DNA of 45,176 nt from Bacteroidota bacterium (GCA_018267725.1 JAFDXY010000026.1:1-45176); one strand, 5' to 3'. Positions 9,517 through 17,512 are shown, counted from the first letter of the stretch. Numbers and translations are program-made. The notes: generated from the sequence alone by a model not told the origin.

Positions 9517-9524
9517 TATTTTCG
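9517..9524 (+). promoter_or_regulatory. putative -7 promoter box for tRNA-Ser
   Basis: TATTTTCG fits the TAnnTTCG form and lies 17 nt before the first base of the tRNA, a sensible distance for a short 5' leader. Confidence 0.4.
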
Positions 9525-9541
9525 CCAACTATTTTTATTAA

Positions 9542-9630
9542 GGAGAGTTGTCCGAGTGGTTGAAGGAGCACGCCTGGAAAGTGTGTATCCCGCTAAAGCG
9601 GGATCAAGAGTTCGAATCTCTTACTCTCCG
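9542..9630 (+). tRNA. tRNA-Ser(GGA)
   Basis: A full cloverleaf with a long variable arm can be folded. The acceptor GGAGAGT pairs with ACTCTCC (9623-9629), with discriminator G at 9630. The anticodon stem CACGC/GTGTG encloses loop CTGGAAA with anticodon GGA, reading UCC and UCU. The long variable arm (ATCCCGC/GCGGGAT) is typical of class II tRNA-Ser, and the T-loop TTCGAATC is present. CCA is not encoded. The 3' end directly abuts the stop codon of convergent tatD. Confidence 0.96.
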
Positions 9631-10401
9631 CTAAATTTTTTCAAATATTTTTTCGGCATTTACAGTTGTTATGTTTGCTACTTCTTCTACAGAAATATTT
9701 TTTATTTCGGCAATTTTTTCGGCAATAAATTTTAAATAACTGCTTTCATTTCTTTTGCCTCTAAAAGGCACAGGCGTTAAATACGGAGCATCGGTTTCTA
9801 ATACAATATGTTTTAACGAAATATTTTTTACTGTTTCTGCTAAACCCGATTTTTTATAAGTAACCACTCCGCCAATGCCTAATAAAAAACCAAGGTCAAT
9901 AATTTGTTTAGCCGTTTCGTAATTTTCGCCAAAGCAATGAAATATGCCTTTCAATCCTTTTTTTGCAAAAGGTGTTACGGCTGCAATGGTTTCTTGCATA
10001 GCATTACGAGTATGAATTACAATGGGTAATTGCAAGTGTAATGCCCATTGCATTTGTGTTTCAAATGCTTTGTGTTGTTGTTGGGTAAAGGTTTTATCCC
10101 AATAAAAATCTAATCCTATTTCGCCAACAGCAACAAATTTTCTTTTATCTAACCATTGTTTTACAATCGTTAATTCTTCTTCAACATTTTCTTTTACAGA
10201 ACAAGGGTGCAAGCCCATCATAGCAAAACATTCATTTGAAAATTTTTTTTCTACATCAATCATTACATTGTGTGTGGTGCTATCAATTGCAGGAAGGAAA
10301 AATTTTTTCACGTTATTTTCTTTAGCACGAAATATTATTGCTTCAATATCGTTATTAAATTCTTCGGCGTATAAATGACAATGTGTATCAATTAAATTCA
10401 T
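9631..10401 (-). CDS. tatD: TatD family metal-dependent hydrolase
   Basis: TatD-family proteins are TIM-barrel metal-dependent DNases/hydrolases with 3'-5' exonuclease activity shown for E. coli TatD. The 256-residue product has the expected metal-site blocks in order: DTHCHLY at the N-terminus, GEIGLDFYWD (about 90-100), a PIVIHTRNA segment, KGIFHCFGE and LETDAPYLTP. The start is the ATG at 10401; longer readings would add a non-homologous hydrophobic leader. Its stop codon occupies the bases immediately after tRNA-Ser, with no spacer. It stands alone between the tRNA and the terminator of the next minus-strand gene. Confidence 0.93.
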   Translation of the reverse strand: MNLIDTHCHLYAEEFNNDIEAIIFRAKENNVKKFFLPAIDSTTHNVMIDVEKKFSNECFAMMGLHPCSVKENVEEELTIVKQWLDKRKFVAVGEIGLDFYWDKTFTQQQHKAFETQMQWALHLQLPIVIHTRNAMQETIAAVTPFAKKGLKGIFHCFGENYETAKQIIDLGFLLGIGGVVTYKKSGLAETVKNISLKHIVLETDAPYLTPVPFRGKRNESSYLKFIAEKIAEIKNISVEEVANITTVNAEKIFEKI

Positions 10402-10533
10402 TTTAAAAAAAGTTGCTATTAAAAGAAATAAAAAAACACAGAATACGTTTAAATAAATGTAAAATCCGTCAAACAAAATTATACATCTAAAGCACGGAAA
10501 TATTTAAAGATTGTTTTCATAGGGTACGGATTA

Positions 10534-10562
10534 AAAACGGGCTGAGGTTTTTACCTCGGCCT
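10534..10562 (-). terminator. rho-independent terminator of the deacetylase gene
   Basis: Read on the minus strand, the stem GGCCGAGGT/ACCTCAGCC (one G-T pair, 4-nt loop) is followed by CGTTTTTAAT. It lies 8 nt beyond the stop of the minus-strand deacetylase gene. Confidence 0.85.
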
Positions 10563-10569
10563 TTATTAT

Positions 10570-11184
10570 TTACATTGTAATGCTTTTAAATACATATCCT
10601 TTTTCCGAAAAATATTCTAATGTTTTAGGCAAAGCAAATGCTAATCTTTCCATTGCTTTGGCACTATCGTGAAATACTACTATTGAGCCTTTTGCAGTAT
10701 TTTTAATTACATTGTTTAAACATTTTTGTGGTGAAAGATTTACATCAAAATCTCCACTTAACACACTCCACATAATTATATTATAATTAGGTTGTAAAAT
10801 TTTTACTTGCGATTTTTTTATTCTACCATAAGGCGGGCGAAATAATTTTGATTGAATAACAGCTGATGCATTTTTAATATCACTTAAATAATTTTCGTCA
10901 TTTACTTTCCATCCGTTTAAATGATTAAAAGTGTGATTGCCTACAGAATGTCCTTCATTAATTATTCTTTCATAAATTTCAGGATGTAACTGCACATTTT
11001 TTCCTATACAAAAAAAAGTTGCTTTAGCATTATGTTTTTTTAATATGTTTAAAACAAATGAAGTTGCTGTTTCATGCGGGCCATCATCAAACGTTAAATA
11101 AATAACTTTTTCATCTGTTTTTATTTGCCATGTAAGTAAAGGATAAAACATTTTTAACCACCATGGCATTGTTATTAAATACAT
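10570..11184 (-). CDS. polysaccharide deacetylase (NodB domain) family protein
   Basis: The 204-residue protein is essentially one NodB/CE4 domain, a metal-dependent deacetylase of N-acetylated polysaccharides or peptidoglycan. Motif 1 TFDDGP (about 30-35) carries the catalytic base and a metal Asp. Motif 2 HSVGNHTFNH supplies the His-x3-His metal pair, motif 3 is FRPPYGR, and the later DFDVN and VVFHDS blocks match motifs 4 and 5. There is no cleavable signal peptide; the N-terminal MYLITMPWWLKMFYPLLTW is amphipathic. The real substrate cannot be told. It is 33 nt downstream of a GH29 gene on the same strand, probably in the same transcript, and ends at a strong terminator. Confidence 0.9.
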   Translation of the reverse strand: MYLITMPWWLKMFYPLLTWQIKTDEKVIYLTFDDGPHETATSFVLNILKKHNAKATFFCIGKNVQLHPEIYERIINEGHSVGNHTFNHLNGWKVNDENYLSDIKNASAVIQSKLFRPPYGRIKKSQVKILQPNYNIIMWSVLSGDFDVNLSPQKCLNNVIKNTAKGSIVVFHDSAKAMERLAFALPKTLEYFSEKGYVFKSITM

Positions 11185-11217
11185 TGTATAAAAATGTTGT
11201 TGTGATGCATGAATATT

Positions 11218-12546
11218 TTATTTACTTACTTCAAGTACAATTACTCTGTCTTCATCTTTATTATTCTTATCGTTTAATTGTACTGTAACATTGTTGTTGT
11301 TTAGCGTATACTCAACTACAGCATTGTTTTTAAACCAATATGCTTTTGTAATTTTATTGTATGGAAATTGAGGGAGTATTATTTCCTTTGTATTTTCTTT
11401 TAAAACATGTATAAATAATTTATTTTCTTTTTGTGTAATGCATCCCCAATCTTGTGGTTTAATATAACCTCCTGTTGTATTGTAAATTGTGCTGCCATAA
11501 ATTTTTAACCAATTACCCATATAATGCAGCCTATCAATAAATTCTTGTTGAATAGCTCCATTAGGCATTGGCCCAATATTTAATAATAAATTAGCACCAT
11601 AACCGTTTGCTTTTACCAAATAATCTATTAACTGTTTGGGTGTTTTATAAGTGGTATCTGTAATATTATAACCCCATGAGTTATTAATGGTTTCACAAGT
11701 TTCTAAAGGCATCATTTCAGATGGTTTTTGAAAACTTAATCCACCTTTATTTTCTCCTGGTAAATCTTTTTCAAACATTTGAAAATCTTCTCCTGCAATA
11801 GGTGCTAAGTGATGATTGTTTCCTATTAAACATGCCGGTTGAAGTTTATGTATTAATGAATAAATTTCATCATATTTCCAATTAATTCTCGGCGTCATAT
11901 CTTTATCTCCTTCCGGGTTTGTTTGATCCCAATTTCCATCAAACCAAATACCGGCAACACTTCCGTAATTGGTTAATAATTCTGTTAATTGATTTTTCAT
12001 AAATTGCAAATAGTTTGCATAATTTCCTTTACCTGTTCTGCCAGATTTTTGTCCGGTTCTTCCTGTTTCAAAAGGGTAATCATCTCTTCTCCAATCTAAC
12101 AAAGAATAATAAAGAAATAATTTTACACCTTGTTTATGACATTCATCTGCAATTTCTTTCACTATATCTTTTTTATACGGCGTATTCATTATATTAAAGT
12201 CAGAATATTTTGTATTCCACATACTAAATCCATCATGATGCCTTGTAATTAAAGTAATGTATTGCATGCCTGCATCTTTAGCAAGCTTAACCCAATTATG
12301 AGCATTAAACTCTATAGGATTGAAAAAATCTTTCAACCTTGTATAATTTTTTACGGTAATGCCTCTATTATTCATTACCCACTCACCTGCACAAGGAATA
12401 CTAAATACGCCCCAATGTATAAATAAGCCAAACTTAGCATTGGCAAACCATTGGCGTGCTTTAATATTTTCAGGCGTTGGATGATAGTTGGTTTGTGCAT
12501 AAGAAATATTTGCAAAAAACAATAAAGCAAAAAGAATTTTTTTCAT
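11218..12546 (-). CDS. secreted alpha-L-fucosidase (GH29)
   Basis: GH29 enzymes release alpha-linked L-fucose by a retaining mechanism. The 442-residue product has a signal peptide MKKILFALLFFANISYAQ and is probably periplasmic. The catalytic barrel includes KFGLFIHWGVFSIP (about 39-52), YITLITRHHDGFSMWNT, LFLYYSLLDW and GIWFDGNWD with the expected nucleophile Asp203. The C-terminal part (about 355-440) looks like a small beta-sandwich. The length matches the shorter GH29 members. It diverges from gltX and is followed by a deacetylase gene, suggesting a small glycan-processing unit. No SusC/SusD pair is nearby. Confidence 0.93.
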   Translation of the reverse strand: MKKILFALLFFANISYAQTNYHPTPENIKARQWFANAKFGLFIHWGVFSIPCAGEWVMNNRGITVKNYTRLKDFFNPIEFNAHNWVKLAKDAGMQYITLITRHHDGFSMWNTKYSDFNIMNTPYKKDIVKEIADECHKQGVKLFLYYSLLDWRRDDYPFETGRTGQKSGRTGKGNYANYLQFMKNQLTELLTNYGSVAGIWFDGNWDQTNPEGDKDMTPRINWKYDEIYSLIHKLQPACLIGNNHHLAPIAGEDFQMFEKDLPGENKGGLSFQKPSEMMPLETCETINNSWGYNITDTTYKTPKQLIDYLVKANGYGANLLLNIGPMPNGAIQQEFIDRLHYMGNWLKIYGSTIYNTTGGYIKPQDWGCITQKENKLFIHVLKENTKEIILPQFPYNKITKAYWFKNNAVVEYTLNNNNVTVQLNDKNNKDEDRVIVLEVSK

Positions 12547-12606
12547 ACAATAATTTAATTTCTAAAGTTAGGGCGATTGTTTATGAACAAACAAAATTGC
12601 AAACAT

Positions 12607-12614
12607 TATTTTTG
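12607..12614 (+). promoter_or_regulatory. putative -7 promoter box for gltX
   Basis: TATTTTTG matches TAnnTTTG exactly and ends only 4 nt before the gltX ATG at 12619. It would place transcription initiation at or next to the start codon. It also lies inside the only longer reading, which begins with TTG at 12577, so it argues for the 12619 start. Confidence 0.5.
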
Positions 12615-12618
12615 CTGC

Positions 12619-14136
12619 ATGAACAATAAAAAAGTAAGGGTACGTTTTGCCCCATCGCCAACAGGTGGTTTGCACTTAGGAGGTGTAAGAACCGTGTTGT
12701 TTAATTATTTATTTGCCAAACATTTTAACGGAGATTTTATTCTTAGAATTGAAGATACAGACCAAACAAGATTTGTTGCAGGTGCAGAAGAATACATTTA
12801 TGAATGTCTTAACTGGTGCGGGTTACAGCCCGATGAAAGCCCTAAGCACGGCGGAGCATTTGCACCTTATAAACAAAGTGAAAGAAAAACTATTTATAAA
12901 AAATATGCTGAACAATTAATTACGCAAGGCAATGCTTATTATGCTTTTGATACACCTGAGGAATTAGATGTTAAAAGAAAAACAGAAGCAAACTTTCAGT
13001 ACAACCTTCATACAAGAATGGGTATGAAAAATTCTTTAAGTTTAAGTGAAGAAGAAACAAAAAAATTATTAGCTGAAAAAACACCTTTTGTTGTTAGAAT
13101 TAAAATACCTGAAAATGAAGAAATAAAATTTACTGATATGATTAGAGGAGAAGTAAAATTTAATTCTAATCAGGTTGATGATAAGGTTTTACTAAAGGCC
13201 GATGGTATGCCCACTTACCATTTAGCAGTTGTAGTAGATGATTACTTGATGAAAATTTCTCATGCGTTTAGAGGAGAAGAATGGTTGCCCAGTGCCCCCG
13301 TACATATTTTATTATGGCAATATTTATTTGGTATTGAAAACATGCCTCAATGGGCTCATTTACCATTAATATTAAAACCAGATGGTAATGGAAAATTAAG
13401 TAAGAGAGATGGCGACAGGCTTGGGTTTCCTGTGTTTGCAATGGATTGGACAGACCCTAAAACAAATGAAAAAACTATTGGTTTTAAAGAGCGTGGTTTT
13501 TTACCAGAAGCATTTATAAATATGTTGGCAATGATGGGTTGGAACGATGGAACAGATAAAGAAATTTTTTCGTTACAGGAATTGATTGATGCTTTTTCAA
13601 TGGAACGTGTACATAAAGCGGGTGCAAAATTTGATTATGAAAAAGCAAAATGGTTCAATCATGAATGGATAAAGAAAACTACGAATTACGAATTACGATT
13701 TACAATTGAAAGTTTATTAAAAGAAAATAATATTACTGTTACAGATTTAAACAAATTAGAACAGGTTATTGAATTAGTGAAAGACCGTTGTACATTTTTA
13801 ACCGATTTTGTTCAGCAATCATCTTTCTTTTTTAAACAGCCTGAAACTATTGATATTGCTGCCATACAGCCCAAATGGAACGAACAGAAAAATTTATTTT
13901 TTGCAGAATTAATTAGAACTTATGAATTAACACAGCAATGGCAACATGAAGTATTAGAAAATGAATTTAAAGAAATAGCAGCCGTTAATGAAATAAAACC
14001 TGGCGAATTAATGTTACCATTTCGCATAATGTTAGTAGGCGGAAAATTTGGACCACATGTATTTAATATTGCAGAAATTTTAGGCAAACAAGAAACAATT
14101 ACAAGAATAAAACATTGTTTACATTTATTAAAATAA
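12619..14136 (+). CDS. gltX: glutamyl-tRNA synthetase
   Basis: GltX charges tRNA-Glu with glutamate. From ATG 12619 it has 505 residues, a normal bacterial length. The class I signature appears as FAPSPTGGLHLGG (HIGH equivalent, about 9-21) and as KLSKR in the KPDGNGKLSKRDGDR block (KMSKS equivalent). FRGEEWLPSAPVH lies between them, and the anticodon-binding helical domain fills the C-terminal third. A TTG 14 codons upstream would add a cysteine-rich leader without homology, so it is not used. An odd feature is a heptanucleotide repeat (13681-13708) coding for about residues 355-364, at the start of the C-terminal domain. It diverges from the GH29 gene. Confidence 0.97.
   Translation: MNNKKVRVRFAPSPTGGLHLGGVRTVLFNYLFAKHFNGDFILRIEDTDQTRFVAGAEEYIYECLNWCGLQPDESPKHGGAFAPYKQSERKTIYKKYAEQLITQGNAYYAFDTPEELDVKRKTEANFQYNLHTRMGMKNSLSLSEEETKKLLAEKTPFVVRIKIPENEEIKFTDMIRGEVKFNSNQVDDKVLLKADGMPTYHLAVVVDDYLMKISHAFRGEEWLPSAPVHILLWQYLFGIENMPQWAHLPLILKPDGNGKLSKRDGDRLGFPVFAMDWTDPKTNEKTIGFKERGFLPEAFINMLAMMGWNDGTDKEIFSLQELIDAFSMERVHKAGAKFDYEKAKWFNHEWIKKTTNYELRFTIESLLKENNITVTDLNKLEQVIELVKDRCTFLTDFVQQSSFFFKQPETIDIAAIQPKWNEQKNLFFAELIRTYELTQQWQHEVLENEFKEIAAVNEIKPGELMLPFRIMLVGGKFGPHVFNIAEILGKQETITRIKHCLHLLK
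13681..13708 (+). repeat. in-frame heptamer repeat (ACGAATT family) inside gltX
   Basis: Four consecutive 7-mers are visible: ACGAATT, ACGAATT, ACGATTT and ACAATTG. They are in frame and encode TNYELRFTIE. Because 7 is not a multiple of 3, an exact array would repeat every seven residues. From memory, (ACGAATT)n arrays are common between genes in Bacteroidota; that is recollection, not a search. Confidence 0.7.
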
Positions 14137-14169
14137 AACATAAATATTTATTTTATTTAACTACCCAAA

Positions 14170-15714
14170 ATGAAACCTTACAACTGGCTTATTGCAATAT
14201 TGGCAATTATAAAATTGCTTTTGCCGTTTATTCTTCAAGATAGTTTTTATCAATTACATAGAGATGAGTTTTTATATTTAGCAGAAGGGCAGCATTTAGC
14301 TTGGGGTTTTATGGAAGTGCCGCCATTATTAGGTCTGCTGGCATGGGTAGCACATTTATTAGGCAATGGTTTTGTTATGGTTAAATTTTTTCCGGCTTTA
14401 TTTGGAGCATTAACTTTTGTATTAACCGCAAGGATAATTCTATCAATTGGCGGAGGATTGTATGCAATATTTTTAAGTTTTTTGGCTTTTATATTCGGAG
14501 CCTATTTAAGAGTTAATTATTTATTTCAGCCTAATTTTTTAGAAATATTTTTTTATACATTGGTTGCTTTTTCAGTTATAAAATATATTCAAACAAAAAA
14601 TAATATTTACATATATGTTTTTGGTGTTGCTTGTGGTTTAGGAATGCTTAGTAAATATTCCATTGCATTTTTTATTATAGGTATTATAGTTGGATTGCTA
14701 TTAAGTAAACAACGAAGCATATTTGCTAATAAGCATTTTTATTTTGCATCTCTTATTGGCATAATTATTTTTTTACCAAATATTTTATGGCAATACAATC
14801 ACAATTTTCCTGTTCAGCAACACATGCAAGAGTTACAAGAAACACAATTGCAATATGTTAGTTCTATTGGTTTTATTAAAGATCAGTTTTTAATGAATTT
14901 ACCTTGCGTTTATATTTGGATAGCCGGGTTACTTTTTCTAACGCTTTCAAAAAAAGGAAGACAATACATTTTTATATTTTGGGCATACACTATTTTAATA
15001 ATGCTACTTATTATTTTTCATGGAAAAAATTATTATGCTTTAGGTGCTTATCCCGTATTATTTGCATTTGGTGCTTATTTATTAGAAAGGCTAACACGCA
15101 AACGTGTTCCGTTTATGCGTTGGGTATTTATAACTATTACATTTTATTTTGGAATAATATTTACTTTCTTGGCGTTGCCTATGTTTCCGCCACAAAAACT
15201 TGCAGAAATATATAAAGATAAAAATGTTGAAAAAATCGGTGCATTAAAATGGGAAGATTTGCAAAATCATGCACTACCACAAGATTTTGCAGATATGATT
15301 GGTTGGAAAGAAATAACAGAAAAAACTGCCAATGTATATAATAATTTAAGTGATGAAGAAAAAAGTAAAACCATTATTAAATGCGATAATTATGGTTTAT
15401 GCGGTGCATTAAATTATTATGGTAAACAATATGGTTTGCCCGAAGCATATAGTACTAATGCTTCTTTTTTATTATGGATGCCCGATACTTATAAGGTTGC
15501 TAACGTAATTACTGTTGGAGAAAACTACCCTGATACAACAAGAAGTATTGTAAAACAATTTGCACATATTACTGTTAAAGATGAATTGGTAGACTCTTTT
15601 GCAAGAGAAAATGGCTGCAAAATAATTTTATGGCAGCATGCTAATGAAAATATATTAAGTAATTTTATTGAAAAAGAAGTTGCAGAAAAGAAAGCAAGGT
15701 ATATAAGAAAATGA
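14170..15714 (+). CDS. ArnT/PMT-like (GT39 superfamily) membrane glycosyltransferase
   Basis: The 514-residue integral membrane protein has the dolichyl-phosphate-mannose/ArnT-type topology. A first helix (about 5-22) leads to a loop with HRDEFLYLAEGQHLAWGF (about 30-47), whose acidic pair is the conserved catalytic motif of the superfamily. About ten more hydrophobic helices run to about residue 345, followed by a soluble C-terminal domain of about 165 residues (KWEDLQNHALPQDFADM onward). Such enzymes transfer sugars from polyprenyl-phosphate donors to lipids or proteins at the outer face of the inner membrane. Donor and acceptor are unknown here. It follows gltX by 33 nt on the same strand and precedes the B12-binding gene by 32 nt. 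Confidence 0.8.
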   Translation: MKPYNWLIAILAIIKLLLPFILQDSFYQLHRDEFLYLAEGQHLAWGFMEVPPLLGLLAWVAHLLGNGFVMVKFFPALFGALTFVLTARIILSIGGGLYAIFLSFLAFIFGAYLRVNYLFQPNFLEIFFYTLVAFSVIKYIQTKNNIYIYVFGVACGLGMLSKYSIAFFIIGIIVGLLLSKQRSIFANKHFYFASLIGIIIFLPNILWQYNHNFPVQQHMQELQETQLQYVSSIGFIKDQFLMNLPCVYIWIAGLLFLTLSKKGRQYIFIFWAYTILIMLLIIFHGKNYYALGAYPVLFAFGAYLLERLTRKRVPFMRWVFITITFYFGIIFTFLALPMFPPQKLAEIYKDKNVEKIGALKWEDLQNHALPQDFADMIGWKEITEKTANVYNNLSDEEKSKTIIKCDNYGLCGALNYYGKQYGLPEAYSTNASFLLWMPDTYKVANVITVGENYPDTTRSIVKQFAHITVKDELVDSFARENGCKIILWQHANENILSNFIEKEVAEKKARYIRK

Positions 15715-15746
15715 TTTAGTTATTTTTATTGTTTAATTTTAATTGA

Positions 15747-16154
15747 ATGAAAAGACCTATTAGAGTTTTAGTTGCCAAAGTTGGTTTAGATGGCCACGAC
15801 CGCGGAGCCAAAGTAATTGCTACTGCATTAAGAGATGCAGGTATGGAAGTTATTTACACAGGTTTACGCCAAACCCCTGAAATGGTTGTAAATGCTGCAT
15901 TACAAGAAGATGTTGATGCTATTGGCATTAGCATTTTAAGTGGTGCACACATGACGGTTTTTCCTAAAATATTAAACCTAATGAAAGAAAAACAAATGAA
16001 TGACGTTTTGCTTACAGGCGGCGGCATTATACCCGATGATGATGTGCAACAATTAAACCAATTAGGTGTAGGAAAATTATTTATACCCGGTACTGCCACA
16101 ACAGATATTGCCGGTTACATTACCGAATGGGTAAAATTAAATCGTAATTTTTAA
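15747..16154 (+). CDS. stand-alone cobalamin (B12)-binding domain protein, methylmalonyl-CoA mutase small-domain type
   Basis: The 135-residue protein is a complete B12-binding Rossmann-like domain and nothing else. [20 protein letters not shown] (about 6-25) contains the DxHxxG motif whose His coordinates cobalt. ISILSGAH and [12 protein letters not shown] are the other cofactor-contacting loops seen in the C-terminal domain of methylmalonyl-CoA mutase. No mutase large subunit lies nearby; the only mutase in the window is IcmF, which has its own B12 domain. It probably serves a large subunit encoded elsewhere, or another B12 enzyme. It is co-directional with the GT39-type gene and convergent with the next small gene (3 nt apart). 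Confidence 0.9.
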   Translation: MKRPIRVLVAKVGLDGHDRGAKVIATALRDAGMEVIYTGLRQTPEMVVNAALQEDVDAIGISILSGAHMTVFPKILNLMKEKQMNDVLLTGGGIIPDDDVQQLNQLGVGKLFIPGTATTDIAGYITEWVKLNRNF

Positions 16155-16157
16155 TAT

Positions 16158-16394
16158 TTATTTTTTCTTCACACTACTTTTTGCATACTTTAAAATAGCA
16201 TCAATACTTTTTTGTGAAGGAGATAAAGGTTTTCCTTTCAATTCTTCTAACTGTTTTTTAGAGCGTTTTAGCATTGTTACTTCTTTCTTCAATTCAATAT
16301 CTTCTTTCAAAGCCTTATCAATAGCTAACTTTAATATAGGCGAAGCTTCTCCGTACAGGTAAAGCATAATTTGCTCCTGAGTAAATTTTTGCAT
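16158..16394 (-). CDS. conserved small protein of unknown function (78 aa)
   Basis: The 78-residue protein is rich in Lys and Glu and predicted mostly helical (LAIDKALKEDIELKKEVTMLKRSKKQLEEL). The tail, SPSQKSIDAILKYAKSSVKKK, is basic. No signal peptide or membrane helix is seen. The N-terminal FTQEQIMLYLYGEASP loosely resembles the start of small anti-sigma-like proteins, but no zinc ligands are present and no function is assigned. It is real: a second, broken copy of its C-terminal half lies at 17384-17485 with clear protein-level similarity. It is convergent with the B12-binding gene. Confidence 0.7.
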   Translation of the reverse strand: MQKFTQEQIMLYLYGEASPILKLAIDKALKEDIELKKEVTMLKRSKKQLEELKGKPLSPSQKSIDAILKYAKSSVKKK

Positions 16395-16469
16395 AATAAT
16401 TTTTTAGAAACTGCAATAGTAAATATACTGCTTTCGGAGGGTAAATCGGAGGACATTATTAGAAACGCT

Positions 16470-16655
16470 GTGCGTTGTAAATTATTGCGGTAAAGATTAT
16501 TTTTTTGTTTCGTTTTCATTTGAAGAGATAAGGTAAATATCTTCTCCATCTTTCTTTAATAAATATTTTTCGCGTGCAAATTTTTCTAAAGCTGCGGGGC
16601 TGTTTTGTAAATCGGCTAAATCTTGTTTGGTTTTTTCTGCTTCTTATAATTTTTG
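16470..16655. repeat. duplicated segment, copy A (copy B at 17486-17710)
   Basis: From GTGCGTTGTAAATTATTGCG onward this stretch matches 17486-17710 nearly base for base, with an offset of 1016. Copy A lacks 33 nt present in copy B (17655-17687), a deletion bounded by TTTTCT direct repeats. Similarity ends near 16655. Copy B contains the intact septum-formation gene and copy A only its 3' part. Confidence 0.9.
16497..16655 (-). pseudogene. truncated copy of divIC/ftsB-like gene
   Basis: On the minus strand this encodes a near-identical copy of the C-terminal half of the protein at 17513-17818 (QDLADLQNSPAALEKF, then the ISSNENETKK end, with Ser to Asn). The N-terminal membrane anchor is missing, 11 codons are deleted in frame, and a Lys codon has become TAA (fwd 16644-16646). 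No start codon precedes the conserved part. The high identity suggests a fairly recent duplication that is no longer functional. Confidence 0.88.
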
Positions 16656-16969
16656 ATAGCTTGTTTGCGAAATACACAATTGTTTGTTATTTTTTACAAA
16701 AAGCTAAGCAATCTTTCATAGTAATGATAATATTGTTTCACTTGCAAGAATGTAATATAGCATAAGCAATCAATGCAACTCTGAAATTTTTAAGTTACTC
16801 AAGGAGCCTGCCAACAAGCTAATGTAATCTGGAAAATTTTATCTAATATTTATATTACTTTTTTTTATTTTGTTTATAATCAAACTTTATACAAGTAAAA
16901 AAAGTCACAGCATTTAAGTAGCAGAATGGATTGAAAAGATAGTATTGTAGAAATTAAACTAAAATAATT
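16656..16969. other. non-coding spacer between duplicated divIC fragment and the 137-aa gene
   Basis: These 314 nt hold no supportable gene on either strand. The stretch is very AT-rich and includes two copies of TAAGCAATC (near 16704 and 16763). A weak -7-like TAGTATTG at 16940-16947 lies 22 nt before the 137-aa gene. No terminal inverted repeats or transposase remnant could be recognised. Confidence 0.6.
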
Positions 16970-17383
16970 ATGAAAAAGAAATATCCAATTTTTCTTCTCT
17001 GGCTACTTCCTATATTCAGTTTTTCGCAAATTAAAAAGCATCCTATCGATCTTTCATTTATTACAAATTATCAGGTAAAAGTGGGTTATTATTTTACAAT
17101 TGACAGTATTGATTTTGAAAAGAATCAGTACATTTTAGTTTTAAGTCAAACAAAACAAAAAGCTATAATACAGTTTAAAAATGATAAAAACTCTACTATT
17201 TTGAAACTATATAAAAGCAAACAAAACTTAGATAAATATTTGGCTACATATAAAGATAACAGCTATATATTATATATAGATGTTGATGAGGAGAAAAAAG
17301 GTATAAGTACTTTTTATAAAGGAACAATTGAAATTATCTACAAAAACACACATAAAAAATACCATATACATGGTTTCTTCTAA
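16970..17383 (+). CDS. secreted hypothetical protein (137 aa)
   Basis: The product has a clear signal peptide (MKKKYPIFLLWLLPIFSFSQ, cleavage near residue 18-20). About 118 residues follow that look beta-rich, with alternating Ile/Tyr/Lys strands and an acidic turn DVDEEKKG. No known domain is recognised. It is plus-strand and lies between two partial copies of a duplicated minus-strand locus, so it may have arrived with or after the duplication. Its stop directly abuts the stop of the decayed 78-aa paralogue at 17384. Composition is even more AT-rich than the neighbours. The signal peptide and uninterrupted frame support a real gene; function unknown. Confidence 0.65.
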   Translation: MKKKYPIFLLWLLPIFSFSQIKKHPIDLSFITNYQVKVGYYFTIDSIDFEKNQYILVLSQTKQKAIIQFKNDKNSTILKLYKSKQNLDKYLATYKDNSYILYIDVDEEKKGISTFYKGTIEIIYKNTHKKYHIHGFF

Positions 17384-17485
17384 CTATTTTCTCTTACCAC
17401 CATCTTTGACATATTTTAAAATGGCATCAATACTTTTTTGAGAGGAAGAAGAATATTTCCCTTTTAATGCTTCAATTGCTTCTTG
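17384..17485 (-). pseudogene. C-terminal remnant of a paralogue of the 78-aa gene
   Basis: The minus strand reads QEAIEALKGKYSSSSQKS then IDAILKYVKDGGKRK and a stop, clearly related to the end of the 78-aa protein at 16158-16394 (ELKGKPLSPSQKSIDAILKY). The first half of the gene is missing: an in-frame stop and the duplicated GTGCG segment lie immediately upstream, and no start codon is present. It is more diverged from its relative than the adjoining divIC copies are from each other. Confidence 0.8.
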
Positions 17486-17512
17486 GTGCGTTGTAAATTA
17501 TTGCGAGAAGAA

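Noticed and set aside
11996..12070. GRTGQKSGRTGKGNY segment of the fucosidase as an inserted repeat
   Set aside because: A GRTG-rich loop is usual at this position in GH29 relatives as I remember them, and the DNA shows no clear repeat units.
15747..16154. B12-binding protein as a broken mutase C-terminus
   Set aside because: The frame begins with its own ATG, covers a complete B12 domain and is preceded by an intact unrelated gene, so no mutase sequence has been lost here.
16574..16765. 63-residue plus-strand frame in the duplicated divIC segment
   Set aside because: It is antisense to the decayed divIC copy, and the same start appears in copy B at 17590, so it only reflects the duplication.
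16656..16969. Possible insertion sequence remnant beside the 137-aa gene
   Set aside because: No terminal inverted repeats, target duplication or transposase fragment could be recognised on either strand.
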